Shown here: positions 1 through 5,689 of the stretch, one piece after another
Layout of the letters: each line of letters starts with the position of its first letter
How positions within the stretch are numbered: the first letter of the stretch is position 1
Assembly (NCBI GenBank): GCA_947466165.1
Contig: CANIDW010000108.1
Span: 1-5,850, forward strand
Direction of reading: 5' to 3'
Length of the DNA stretch: 5,850 nucleotides
Origin: Comamonadaceae bacterium
Lineage (GTDB): Bacteria; Pseudomonadota; Gammaproteobacteria; Burkholderiales; Burkholderiaceae_C
Translations under genes and position numbers: made by a program
Notes under the pieces: model-generated
The model's database searches: none
Seen by the model: only the letters and a program-made list of their open reading frames with translations
Told to the model about the DNA's origin: nothing

Positions 1-1
1 C

Positions 2-82
2 CCCAAAGGCTTCACAGTCGAAAACCATGACCTCACGCTGTACGGCAACTGCAAGGACTGCGCAGCCGGGGCTGCAACTTAA
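2..82 (+). CDS. Fur-family metalloregulator, C-terminal fragment
   Basis: Only the last 26 codons and the TAA stop are inside the window; the gene begins upstream. The tail reads PKGFTVENHDLTLYGNCKDC followed by six mostly small residues. A Gly-Phe, then a His about five residues on, then L-x-LYG-x-C-x2-C is the typical end of Fur/PerR/Zur repressors. The C-x2-C pair (codons at 50-52 and 59-61) matches the second half of the structural zinc site. These proteins are cytoplasmic dimers that bind DNA when loaded with metal. The fragment cannot tell Fur from PerR or Zur; the short tail without a His-rich extension differs from E. coli Fur. Its stop codon overlaps that of the convergent acyl-CoA ligase. 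Confidence 0.82.
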   Translation, partial: PKGFTVENHDLTLYGNCKDCAAGAAT

Positions 83-1701
83 GGCAGCTTGTAGTCCTTG
101 AGCTGTTCACGCAAACGGGTTTTGAGCATCTTGCCGGTCGCACCAATCGGAATGGCGTCCACAAACACCACGTCGTCAGGAATCTGCCATTTGGCGGTCT
201 TGCCCTCGTAAAACTTCAGCAGTTCTTCGCGGCTGAGCTCGGCACCCGGTTTTTTGACCACCGCAATGATGGGCCGCTCGTCCCATTTGGGGTGAGCCAC
301 GCCAATGCAGGCGGCCATGGCCACGGCCGGGTGCGCCACAGCGATGTTCTCCACATCGATCGAGCTGATCCATTCGCCACCCGACTTGATCACGTCCTTG
401 CTGCGGTCTGTGATTTGCATGTAGCCGTCAGGGTCTATGGTGGCCACGTCGCCTGTGGGGAACCAGCCGTTGATGAGCGGGTCTCCGCCCTCGCCTTTGA
501 AGTACGCCCGCACCACCCACGGCCCCTTGACATGCAGGTCGCCGAAGGTTTTGCCGTCCCAGGGCAAGTCATTGCCATCAGGGTCAACAATCTTCATGTC
601 CACACCAAAAATGGAGCGCCCTTGCTTCAGGCGGATCTTCATCTGGTCGGCTTCCGGCAAATCCTGGTGCTTGTTTTTGAGCGTGCACAAGGTGCCCAGC
701 GGGCTCATCTCTGTCATGCCCCAGGCATGAAGAACTTCGACACCGTAGTCGTCATTGAAGGCGGCGATCATGGCCGGCGGGCAGGCCGAGCCGCCAATCA
801 CCGTGCGTTTGAGGGTTGAGAACTTCAGGCCGGCCGGCTTCATGTGGCCCAGCAGCATTTGCCAGACGGTGGGCACGCCGGCGGCGTAGGTGACTTTTTC
901 GGCTTCCAGCAGCTCGTAAATCGATTTGCCATCCATCGCCGGGCCGGGAAACACCAGCTTGGTGCCGGTCAAGGGTGCCGAGTACGGAATGCCCCAGGCG
1001 TTGACATGAAACATGGGCACCACAGGCAAGACAGCATCACGCGCAGACAGGCTCATCACATCCGGCAAAGCGGCGGCATAGGCATGCAAGGTGGTTGAGC
1101 GGTGGCTGTACAAGGCCGCTTTGGGGTTGCCGGTGGTACCGCTGGTGTAGCACATGCTGGAGGCAGAATTTTCATCAAAAACAGGCCACTGGTAGGTGTT
1201 GGCTTGCCGGCCTATCCAGGCCTCGTAGCTGATGAGGCCGGGAATGCCGGTGTCGGGCGGCATTTTGTCGGCGTCGCACAGGGCCACATAGTGCCGGATG
1301 GTGCTGCACTTGCTGTGGACAGCCTGGACCAGCGGCAGAAAACTCATGTCAAAGCACAGCACCTGGTCTTCGGCGTGGTTGGCTATCCAGGCAATCAGAT
1401 CGGGGTGCAGTCGCGGGTTGATGGTGTGCAGCACCCGGCCCGAGCCGCTGACGCCGTAATACAGCTCAAAGTGGCGGTAGCCGTTCCAGGCCAGTGTGGC
1501 TACGCGATCGCTGAATTGCAGCCCCATGGCATCCAGTGCATTGGCCACCTGGCGTGCGCGGCCGGCAGCGTCTTTGTAGGTGTAGCGGTGAATATCGCCC
1601 TCGACTCGGCGCGAGACGATTTCAACGTCCGCGTGATGGCGTTCTGCGAAATCAATCAGGTTTGAAATCAGCAGCGGTTGGTCCTGCATTAAGCCCAGCA
1701 T
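79..1701 (-). CDS. AMP-forming fatty acyl-CoA ligase (AlkK/DmdB/FadD-like)
   Basis: A 540-residue cytoplasmic acyl-adenylate-forming enzyme that should activate a carboxylic acid with ATP and then transfer the acyl group to CoA. Visible motifs, numbered from the chosen start, are the P-loop [11 protein letters not shown] (185-195), PMFHVNAWG (229-237), AWGMTEMSP (326-334), the ATP-ribose-binding TGD (416-418), the hinge [13 protein letters not shown] (432-444), and the catalytic lysine K524 in ATGKMLK. Length and the N-terminus [12 protein letters not shown] fit the medium/long-chain ligase branch that includes AlkK and the methylthiopropionate ligase DmdB; the substrate cannot be read from sequence. 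The ORF is open upstream to an ATG at 1758, but I chose 1701 because GGAG lies 7 nt before it and because family members begin at this Met. It is transcribed divergently from selO and appears to be a single-gene unit. I see no frameshift or missing motif. Confidence 0.93.
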   Translation of the reverse strand: MLGLMQDQPLLISNLIDFAERHHADVEIVSRRVEGDIHRYTYKDAAGRARQVANALDAMGLQFSDRVATLAWNGYRHFELYYGVSGSGRVLHTINPRLHPDLIAWIANHAEDQVLCFDMSFLPLVQAVHSKCSTIRHYVALCDADKMPPDTGIPGLISYEAWIGRQANTYQWPVFDENSASSMCYTSGTTGNPKAALYSHRSTTLHAYAAALPDVMSLSARDAVLPVVPMFHVNAWGIPYSAPLTGTKLVFPGPAMDGKSIYELLEAEKVTYAAGVPTVWQMLLGHMKPAGLKFSTLKRTVIGGSACPPAMIAAFNDDYGVEVLHAWGMTEMSPLGTLCTLKNKHQDLPEADQMKIRLKQGRSIFGVDMKIVDPDGNDLPWDGKTFGDLHVKGPWVVRAYFKGEGGDPLINGWFPTGDVATIDPDGYMQITDRSKDVIKSGGEWISSIDVENIAVAHPAVAMAACIGVAHPKWDERPIIAVVKKPGAELSREELLKFYEGKTAKWQIPDDVVFVDAIPIGATGKMLKTRLREQLKDYKLP

Positions 1702-1708
1702 GTCGAGT

Positions 1709-1713
1709 CTCCA
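1709..1713 (-). promoter_or_regulatory. Ribosome binding site of the acyl-CoA ligase
   Basis: On the minus strand TGGAG stands 7 nt before the ATG at 1699-1701. This is the best Shine-Dalgarno match near either candidate start and decides the start in favour of the 540-residue protein over the 559-residue one beginning at 1758. Confidence 0.6.
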
Positions 1714-1783
1714 TTTCAAGTTAAGCCGCATCATGCCGCAGTCAGCCGCGCCAGCCATACGGGAATGCCCGACTTTGCACAGG

Positions 1784-1811
1784 GCTTGAAGCTGTCATAG
1801 ACAATACAAGC
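1784..1811. promoter_or_regulatory. Nested imperfect dyad abutting the selO start codon
   Basis: GCTTG (1784-1788) and CAAGC (1807-1811) are inverted repeats that flank an inner pair, TGTC (1793-1796) and GACA (1800-1803). The last base of the outer arm touches the selO ATG. The two dyads share almost the same centre but are offset by half a base, so a folded form would be bulged. A weak promoter-like pair for selO overlaps it: TTGCAC at 1775-1780 and, 17 bp later, TAGACA at 1798-1803, the second a poor -10. It could be an operator in the 110-bp divergent region or an mRNA hairpin at the selO start, or chance. No strong Shine-Dalgarno precedes selO. Confidence 0.25.
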
Positions 1812-3311
1812 ATGACCTTGACCGCCATCGACCAGAGCAGCCAGCCCGCCCTTGCCGCACTGCGCTGGAATAACCGTTTTGCCAGATTGGGACCGGCTTT
1901 TGCCACAGTGCAAGAGCTGCACCCGCTCAAAGAGCCTTACTGGATCAGCCGCAATGCGGCCCTGGCGCGCGAATTAGGGCTGGACCAGTCCTGGTTGGCC
2001 ACGGACGAAGCCTTGCAAGCCTTCACCGGCAACCAGCCCCTGGCCGGTGCCCAGCCGATCGCCAGCGTCTACAGCGGCCACCAGTTCGGCCAATGGGCCG
2101 GGCAACTTGGCGACGGCCGCGCCACCCTGCTGGGGGAGTTGCAAACCCCGCACGGCGGGATTGAACTTCAACTCAAGGGTGCCGGGCTCACGCCCTACTC
2201 CCGCATGGGTGACGGGCGGGCGGTGCTGCGCAGCTCTATCCGCGAATATTTGTGCTCTGAAGCCATGCATGGGCTGGGCATACCCAGCACGCGGGCGCTG
2301 TGTCTGAGCGGCTCCGATGACAAGGTGCTTCGCGAAGACATAGAAACCGCCGCCGTGGTCACGCGCAGCGCGCCCAGCCTCATCCGCTTTGGTCACTTTG
2401 AGCATTTCAGCCACACCGATCAGCACGCCCAGCTCAAAATCCTGGCCGACTTTGTGATTGACCACTTTTACCCGGCCTGCCGCGATGCCGCGCAGCCCTA
2501 CGCCGCTTTTTTGCAAGCGGTCAGCGAGCGCACGGCAGAACTCATGGCCGCATGGCAGGCTGTGGGTTTTTGCCACGGCGTCATGAACACCGACAACATG
2601 AGCATCCTGGGCCTGACCATCGACTACGGCCCCTTTCAGTTTCTGGACGGTTTCAACCCCGGCCACATCTGCAACCACTCCGACAGCCAAGGCCGCTACG
2701 CCTACAACAAGCAGCCCAACATCGCTTACTGGAACCTGTTTTGCCTGGGGCAGGCGCTGCTGCCGCTGATACCGCAACAAGAAGACGCACTGGCAGCGCT
2801 TGAGTCTTACAAGACAGTCTTTCCTGCGGCGCTGCAAAAGCGCATGCGCGCCAAGCTCGGCCTGCTCGACGAGGCCGCGCAAAACGATGACAAGCCCTTG
2901 ATTGAAAAAACGCTCAAACTGCTGGCGGCCCATCAGATTGACCACGCAATTTTCTGGCGCCGTTTATGCCGCTTTGACAGCCCTGAAGGCCGGACCGCGG
3001 TGCGCGACCTGTTTGTGGACCGAGCCGCCTTTGACAACTGGGCCAGCGGCTATGATGCCCGGCGCCAGCAGCAGGACAGCGCGGCGAGCACGCGCCTGAT
3101 GCTCGCTACCAACCCCAAGTTCATTTTGCGCAACCACCTGGGCGAGCAAGCCATACGCGCTGCCAAAGCACGGGACTACGCCGAAGTGAACAAACTCCTG
3201 ACTGTGCTCCAGTCACCCTTTGACGAGCATGAAGAGGTGGCTGACCACCAAGCCCTGGCAGGCTTTCCACCGGACTGGGCTGCCGGCATCGAGATCAGCT
3301 GCAGTTCCTGA
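1812..3311 (+). CDS. selO: Protein adenylyltransferase SelO (YdiU/UPF0061 family)
   Basis: A 499-residue SelO pseudokinase, close in length to E. coli YdiU (478). The family transfers AMP from ATP to Ser, Thr or Tyr of proteins, using an inverted ATP orientation, and protects against oxidative stress. Conserved pieces include [14 protein letters not shown] (17-30), [18 protein letters not shown] (87-104), the nucleotide-binding lysine K122 in [21 protein letters not shown] (134-147) with E145, R185 in VTRSAP, the catalytic-loop [13 protein letters not shown] (255-267) with D261 and N262, and the metal-binding D271 in TIDYGPF. The protein ends SCSS: C497 is antepenultimate, the position taken by selenocysteine in animal SelO, and it should pair with C287 as in the E. 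coli disulfide C272-C476. All catalytic positions I can map are intact. The ATG at 1812 leaves a normal N-terminal lead, though its ribosome binding site is weak. msrB follows after 27 bp. Confidence 0.96.
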   Translation: MTLTAIDQSSQPALAALRWNNRFARLGPAFATVQELHPLKEPYWISRNAALARELGLDQSWLATDEALQAFTGNQPLAGAQPIASVYSGHQFGQWAGQLGDGRATLLGELQTPHGGIELQLKGAGLTPYSRMGDGRAVLRSSIREYLCSEAMHGLGIPSTRALCLSGSDDKVLREDIETAAVVTRSAPSLIRFGHFEHFSHTDQHAQLKILADFVIDHFYPACRDAAQPYAAFLQAVSERTAELMAAWQAVGFCHGVMNTDNMSILGLTIDYGPFQFLDGFNPGHICNHSDSQGRYAYNKQPNIAYWNLFCLGQALLPLIPQQEDALAALESYKTVFPAALQKRMRAKLGLLDEAAQNDDKPLIEKTLKLLAAHQIDHAIFWRRLCRFDSPEGRTAVRDLFVDRAAFDNWASGYDARRQQQDSAASTRLMLATNPKFILRNHLGEQAIRAAKARDYAEVNKLLTVLQSPFDEHEEVADHQALAGFPPDWAAGIEISCSS

Positions 3312-3338
3312 ATTCACCATCCCCTCTGAAATAAGCCA

Positions 3339-3749
3339 ATGACCTACAAAATCCAAAAAACCGACGCCGAGTGGGCTGCCCTGCTTGCCGAAAAAGGCGC
3401 TGAAGCCAAGGCCTTTGAAGTGACACGACACGAATCTACAGAGCGCGCTTTCACCGGCAAATACGAAGGCAACAAGGCCGCCGGCATCTACACCTGCATC
3501 TGCTGCGACAAACCACTGTTTGACGCTGCCACCAAATACGAATCCGGCTCAGGCTGGCCGAGTTACTTTGCACCACTGGACAGCAGCGCCGTTCAAACCA
3601 AGGTAGACCGTTCCCTGTTCAGCCAACGCGTTGAAGTGCACTGCCCCGACTGCGGCGCACATTTGGGCCATGTGTTCGAAGACGGTCTGGCACCGACAGG
3701 CCTGCGTTACTGCATGAACTCGGCCTCGCTGGGTTTCAAGCCTGAGTGA
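3339..3749 (+). CDS. msrB: Peptide-methionine (R)-S-oxide reductase MsrB
   Basis: A complete 136-residue, single-domain cytoplasmic MsrB, which reduces the R epimer of methionine sulfoxide in proteins and is normally recycled by thioredoxin. The structural zinc site is present as two C-x2-C pairs, C53/C56 and C102/C105. SGSGWPSY (69-76) supplies the substrate-pocket Trp, GHVFEDG (110-116) the active-site His, and RYCMNSASL (123-131) the catalytic C125. An extra Cys, C55, lies inside the first zinc knuckle (CICC). There is no signal peptide and no MsrA fusion. It starts 27 bp after the selO stop with only a poor Shine-Dalgarno, consistent with co-transcription with selO. A REP-like repeat pair begins 13 bp after its stop. 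Confidence 0.97.
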   Translation: MTYKIQKTDAEWAALLAEKGAEAKAFEVTRHESTERAFTGKYEGNKAAGIYTCICCDKPLFDAATKYESGSGWPSYFAPLDSSAVQTKVDRSLFSQRVEVHCPDCGAHLGHVFEDGLAPTGLRYCMNSASLGFKPE

Positions 3750-3762
3750 AAAAACCGAAGAT

Positions 3763-3788
3763 GGATCCCCGCATTCGCGAGGATGACG
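3763..3788 (-). repeat. REP-like palindromic unit, left (inverted) copy
   Basis: A 26-bp unit whose minus-strand reading starts CGTCAT and ends ATCC. It contains an imperfect hairpin: ATCCCCGC (3765-3772), a 4-nt loop, and GCGAGGAT (3777-3784), with one mismatched pair. It matches the reverse complement of the unit at 3815-3840 at 19 of 26 positions. GTCATTCC...GGAATCC palindromes of this form are scattered through many beta- and gammaproteobacterial intergenic regions. Confidence 0.7.
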
Positions 3789-3814
3789 GCGGGGCGCTAT
3801 TCCTGCCCAATCCC

Positions 3815-3840
3815 CGTCATTCCTGCGCAGGCAGGAATCC
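3815..3840 (+). repeat. REP-like palindromic unit, right copy
   Basis: The unit starts CGTCAT, ends ATCC and holds a perfect hairpin: ATTCCTGC (3819-3826), loop GCAG, GCAGGAAT (3831-3838). A second ATTCCTGC at 3799-3806, between the two units, could compete for the same right arm. Together with the inverted unit at 3763-3788 it forms a doublet filling most of the 121-bp msrB-yciB gap. It may slow exonucleases, weakly terminate transcription, or be inert. No T-tract follows it. Confidence 0.75.
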
Positions 3841-3870
3841 ACCCCCGAATCCCGATTCATAATCTAAGCC

Positions 3871-4500
3871 ATGAAAATTTTGTTCGACTTCTTACCGATT
3901 GCCCTTTTCTTCGGCATGTTCAAGTACGCCGAAGGCGAGCGCGAATGGGCGGCCGCCCTGGGCACCGAGTGGCTGGGTTTCATGGTGGCGGGCGGCGTGG
4001 TCGGGCCGGCCGAGGCCCCGGTGCTGCTGGCGACCGTGGTGGTGATTCTGGCCACGATGGCGCAGATCGTGTGGCTCAAGGCCAGCGGGCGCCAAGTCGA
4101 CAAAATGCTTTGGGTCAGCCTGGGCCTGGTCACACTGCTGGGCGGCGCCACCATTTACTTTCACAGTGAAAGCTTCATCAAGTGGAAACCGACCGTGCTC
4201 TATTGGGTGATGGGTGGCGCTTTGCTGATCGGTCAGCTGGTTTTCAAGAAAAACGGCATTCGAAGCCTGATGGGTGCGCAAATGCGCCTGCCTGAGGCCG
4301 TCTGGCAGCGGGTGAACCTGAGCTGGGTCGCGTTTTTCACCGCCATGGGCTTTATCAACCTCTGGGTGGCCTACAGTTTTTCAACCAGCGCCTGGGTGAA
4401 TTTCAAACTTTTCGGCGGCTTGGGCTTGATGTTTGCCTTTGTCGCTGTGCAAGCCATCTACCTCAACAAGTACATGACCGACAAAGACGGTGCAGCGTGA
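3871..4500 (+). CDS. yciB: Septation protein A, inner-membrane protein YciB
   Basis: A 209-residue polytopic inner-membrane protein of the YciB/IspZ family, linked to septation, envelope integrity and interactions with elongasome and divisome components. The family start DFLPI (6-10) and the signatures FHSESFIKWKPTVLYW (97-112), LPEAVWQRVNLSW (140-152) and STSAWVNFKLFG (171-182) are clear. Likely membrane segments are near 4-18, 50-68, 78-97, 106-124, 149-169 and 176-198. It is about 30 residues longer than the E. coli protein (179); the extra part lies between the first and second segments (about 20-47, Gly-rich VAGGVVGPAEAP) and may dip into the membrane. I believe this enlargement is common in Comamonadaceae. 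The ATG at 3871 matches the family N-terminus despite a weak ribosome binding site (TAAG). Its TGA overlaps the GTG start of bolA. Confidence 0.94.
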   Translation: MKILFDFLPIALFFGMFKYAEGEREWAAALGTEWLGFMVAGGVVGPAEAPVLLATVVVILATMAQIVWLKASGRQVDKMLWVSLGLVTLLGGATIYFHSESFIKWKPTVLYWVMGGALLIGQLVFKKNGIRSLMGAQMRLPEAVWQRVNLSWVAFFTAMGFINLWVAYSFSTSAWVNFKLFGGLGLMFAFVAVQAIYLNKYMTDKDGAA

Positions 4501-4781
4501 GTGCATCGACCACTTTGCCGACTGTCGCGGCCATTGAGTCGCGGCTGCAAACCGTGCTCAAACCGACGGCACTGCAGGTGATTGACGAAAGTGCCTCCCA
4601 CGCCGGTCATGCGGGCGCCAATGCAGAGGGCGCCGGCACGCACTTTCGCGTGCGTGTGGCTTCTCCCCTGTTTGATGGCAAGAGCCGCGTTGCGCGCCAC
4701 CGCCTTGTGTATGATTCACTGCAAAATTTCATTGCCCAGGGGCTGCATGCACTGGCCATCGAGATCATCGACCCACCCTGA
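4497..4781 (+). CDS. bolA: BolA family protein
   Basis: A 94-residue cytoplasmic protein covering one complete BolA domain. IESRL (13-17), LQVIDESASHAGHAG (26-40), THFRVRVASPLF (48-59), GKSRVARHRLVYD (61-73) and LHALAIEI (83-90) match the family. H68 in RHRLVYD corresponds to the invariant His used by BolA proteins to share a [2Fe-2S] cluster with monothiol glutaredoxins. It lacks the C-terminal extension of E. coli BolA. The start is GTG: there is no in-frame ATG anywhere in the gene, and GTG at 4497 overlaps the yciB stop as GTGA, which favours translational coupling. A TTG at codon 7 is a possible but less attractive alternative. Likely roles are Fe-S or redox signalling and envelope/morphology control; which BolA subgroup it belongs to is not settled here. 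Confidence 0.94.
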   Translation: MSASTTLPTVAAIESRLQTVLKPTALQVIDESASHAGHAGANAEGAGTHFRVRVASPLFDGKSRVARHRLVYDSLQNFIAQGLHALAIEIIDPP

Positions 4782-4863
4782 CAATTTGGCTGAAAGTCCG
4801 GGCTTGCAAGCTGCGCATTCGACCACTGTTCAACTTTTCGACTTACATCACCTTTTCGATCCC

Positions 4864-4868
4864 AAGGA
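4864..4868 (+). promoter_or_regulatory. Ribosome binding site of the parvulin gene
   Basis: AAGGA lies 6 nt before the ATG at 4875, the clearest Shine-Dalgarno on the plus strand of this window. It supports a start that gives an intact signal peptide. The 93-bp gap upstream (4782-4874) holds no convincing promoter: a perfect 10-bp palindrome GCTTGCAAGC (4802-4811) and three TTCGAY hexamers are its only visible structure. Confidence 0.65.
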
Positions 4869-4874
4869 TTTCCC

Positions 4875-5660
4875 ATGAAAAAACAAGTTCTCATTGCCTC
4901 TGCTCTGGTCAGTCTGCTCAGCCTGGGTGCGGGCGCAGCGCTGGCTCAGAACATCGCCATCGTCAATGGCAAAGCAGTTCCTAAAGCCCGCATGGACACC
5001 TTGTCACTGCAGTTCCAAAGCACCGGACGCCCCATCACCCCTGAAGTCCAGGAACAGATGCGCCAGCATCTGATCGCTTTGGAAGTTTTCACCCAAGAGG
5101 CCGACAAGCTGGGCCTGTCTTCTTCAGATGAATTCAAGGCGCAAATGGAGCTGGCTCGCCAGACCGTGCTGGCCAACCAGCTGATCAAGGATTTCGAAAG
5201 TAAAAACGCCGTCACCGACGAGCTGCTCAAAGCCGAGTACGACAAATTCGCAGCCGCCAACGGCGGCAAAGAGATCAAGGCGCGTCACATTCTGGTCGAC
5301 AAAGAAGCCGATGCCGCAGCCATCATTGCCAGCTTGAAAAAAGGCGGCAAGTTTGAAGAAATCGCCAAGAAGCGCTCCAAAGACACCGGCTCAGGCGCCA
5401 AAGGCGGTGACCTCGACTGGGCCAACCCGAGCAGCTACGTTCCGGAGTTCAGTGCCGCACTGCTGGCGCTTAAAAAAGGTCAGTTGACTGACAAAGCCGT
5501 CAAAACCCAGTTTGGTTTTCACATCATCCGCGTGGACGATGTACGCGACATCAAGCTGCCCGCATTTGACGAGGTCAAGCCGCAGATCGCGGACCAGATG
5601 AAACAAGACAAACGCGGCAGCTACCAGCGCGACTTGCTGGGTAAAGCCAAGGTGGAGTGA
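4875..5660 (+). CDS. Periplasmic peptidyl-prolyl cis-trans isomerase, parvulin type (SurA/Par27-like)
   Basis: A 261-residue exported foldase. The N-terminus has two lysines, a hydrophobic core and AALA before Q25, so signal peptidase I cleavage is expected after residue 24. A helical, SurA-N-like chaperone segment spans about 26-125. The rotamase domain follows at about 133-225: ARHILV (136-141), KKRSKDTGSGAKGGDLDW (165-182), VPEFSAALLALKKGQ (189-203) and FGFHIIRVDD (213-222). A charged tail (about 226-261) closes it. The mature protein has no cysteine. Size and layout resemble Bordetella Par27, a single-parvulin chaperone, rather than the two-parvulin SurA of E. coli. It should assist folding of outer-membrane or secreted proteins. 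It lies 93 bp after bolA with its own good ribosome binding site, so it may be transcribed both from upstream and independently. A strong hairpin begins 7 bp after the stop. Confidence 0.95.
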   Translation: MKKQVLIASALVSLLSLGAGAALAQNIAIVNGKAVPKARMDTLSLQFQSTGRPITPEVQEQMRQHLIALEVFTQEADKLGLSSSDEFKAQMELARQTVLANQLIKDFESKNAVTDELLKAEYDKFAAANGGKEIKARHILVDKEADAAAIIASLKKGGKFEEIAKKRSKDTGSGAKGGDLDWANPSSYVPEFSAALLALKKGQLTDKAVKTQFGFHIIRVDDVRDIKLPAFDEVKPQIADQMKQDKRGSYQRDLLGKAKVE

Positions 5661-5667
5661 GCAGCTG

Positions 5668-5689
5668 GCCCGCGCTTGAAAGCGCGGGC
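5668..5689. terminator. Strong hairpin shared by two convergent gene ends
   Basis: A perfect 9-bp stem, GCCCGCGCT (5668-5676) with AGCGCGGGC (5681-5689), closes a TGAA loop. It lies just past the parvulin stop (5660), and its last base is also the final base pair of the minus-strand stop codon (5689-5691). Neither strand has a proper T-run after the stem: the plus strand continues TAAATAAAG and the minus strand CAGCTGCTC. It may therefore be an atypical bidirectional terminator or a 3'-end stabiliser. Confidence 0.6.

Noticed and set aside
292..819. Plus-strand open frame of 175 codons opposite the acyl-CoA ligase.
   Set aside because: It is antisense to well-conserved ligase motifs (hinge, TGD, GMTE); its His/Arg/Gly-rich translation resembles no known family.
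1102..1665. Plus-strand open frame of 187 codons opposite the N-terminal part of the acyl-CoA ligase.
   Set aside because: It has no recognisable domain and is explained by codon bias on the opposite strand.
1702..1758. A 19-residue N-terminal extension of the acyl-CoA ligase starting at 1758.
   Set aside because: The family N-terminus begins at the Met at 1701, which has a GGAG 7 nt upstream; the extension also enters the divergent promoter region.
1974..2945. A 323-codon open frame on the minus strand, antisense to selO.
   Set aside because: It lies wholly inside selO, whose protein is intact and highly conserved. The translation shows no recognisable family and is typical of antisense frames in GC-rich genes with strong third-position bias.
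3858..3863. CATAAT, a 5-of-6 match to a -10 box just before yciB.
   Set aside because: No -35-like hexamer lies 16-18 bp upstream (the repeat's GAATCC is there), and a start from it would leave essentially no leader before the ATG at 3871.
3783..4169. Plus-strand frame of 128 codons running from the repeat region into yciB.
   Set aside because: It starts inside the REP-like unit and is an out-of-frame reading of yciB, which has clear homologous motifs.
4582..4894. Alternative frames of 95-98 codons on both strands over bolA and the gap before the parvulin gene.
   Set aside because: They overlap the complete BolA domain out of frame or antisense, and their translations in the gap show no protein-like composition or known motif.
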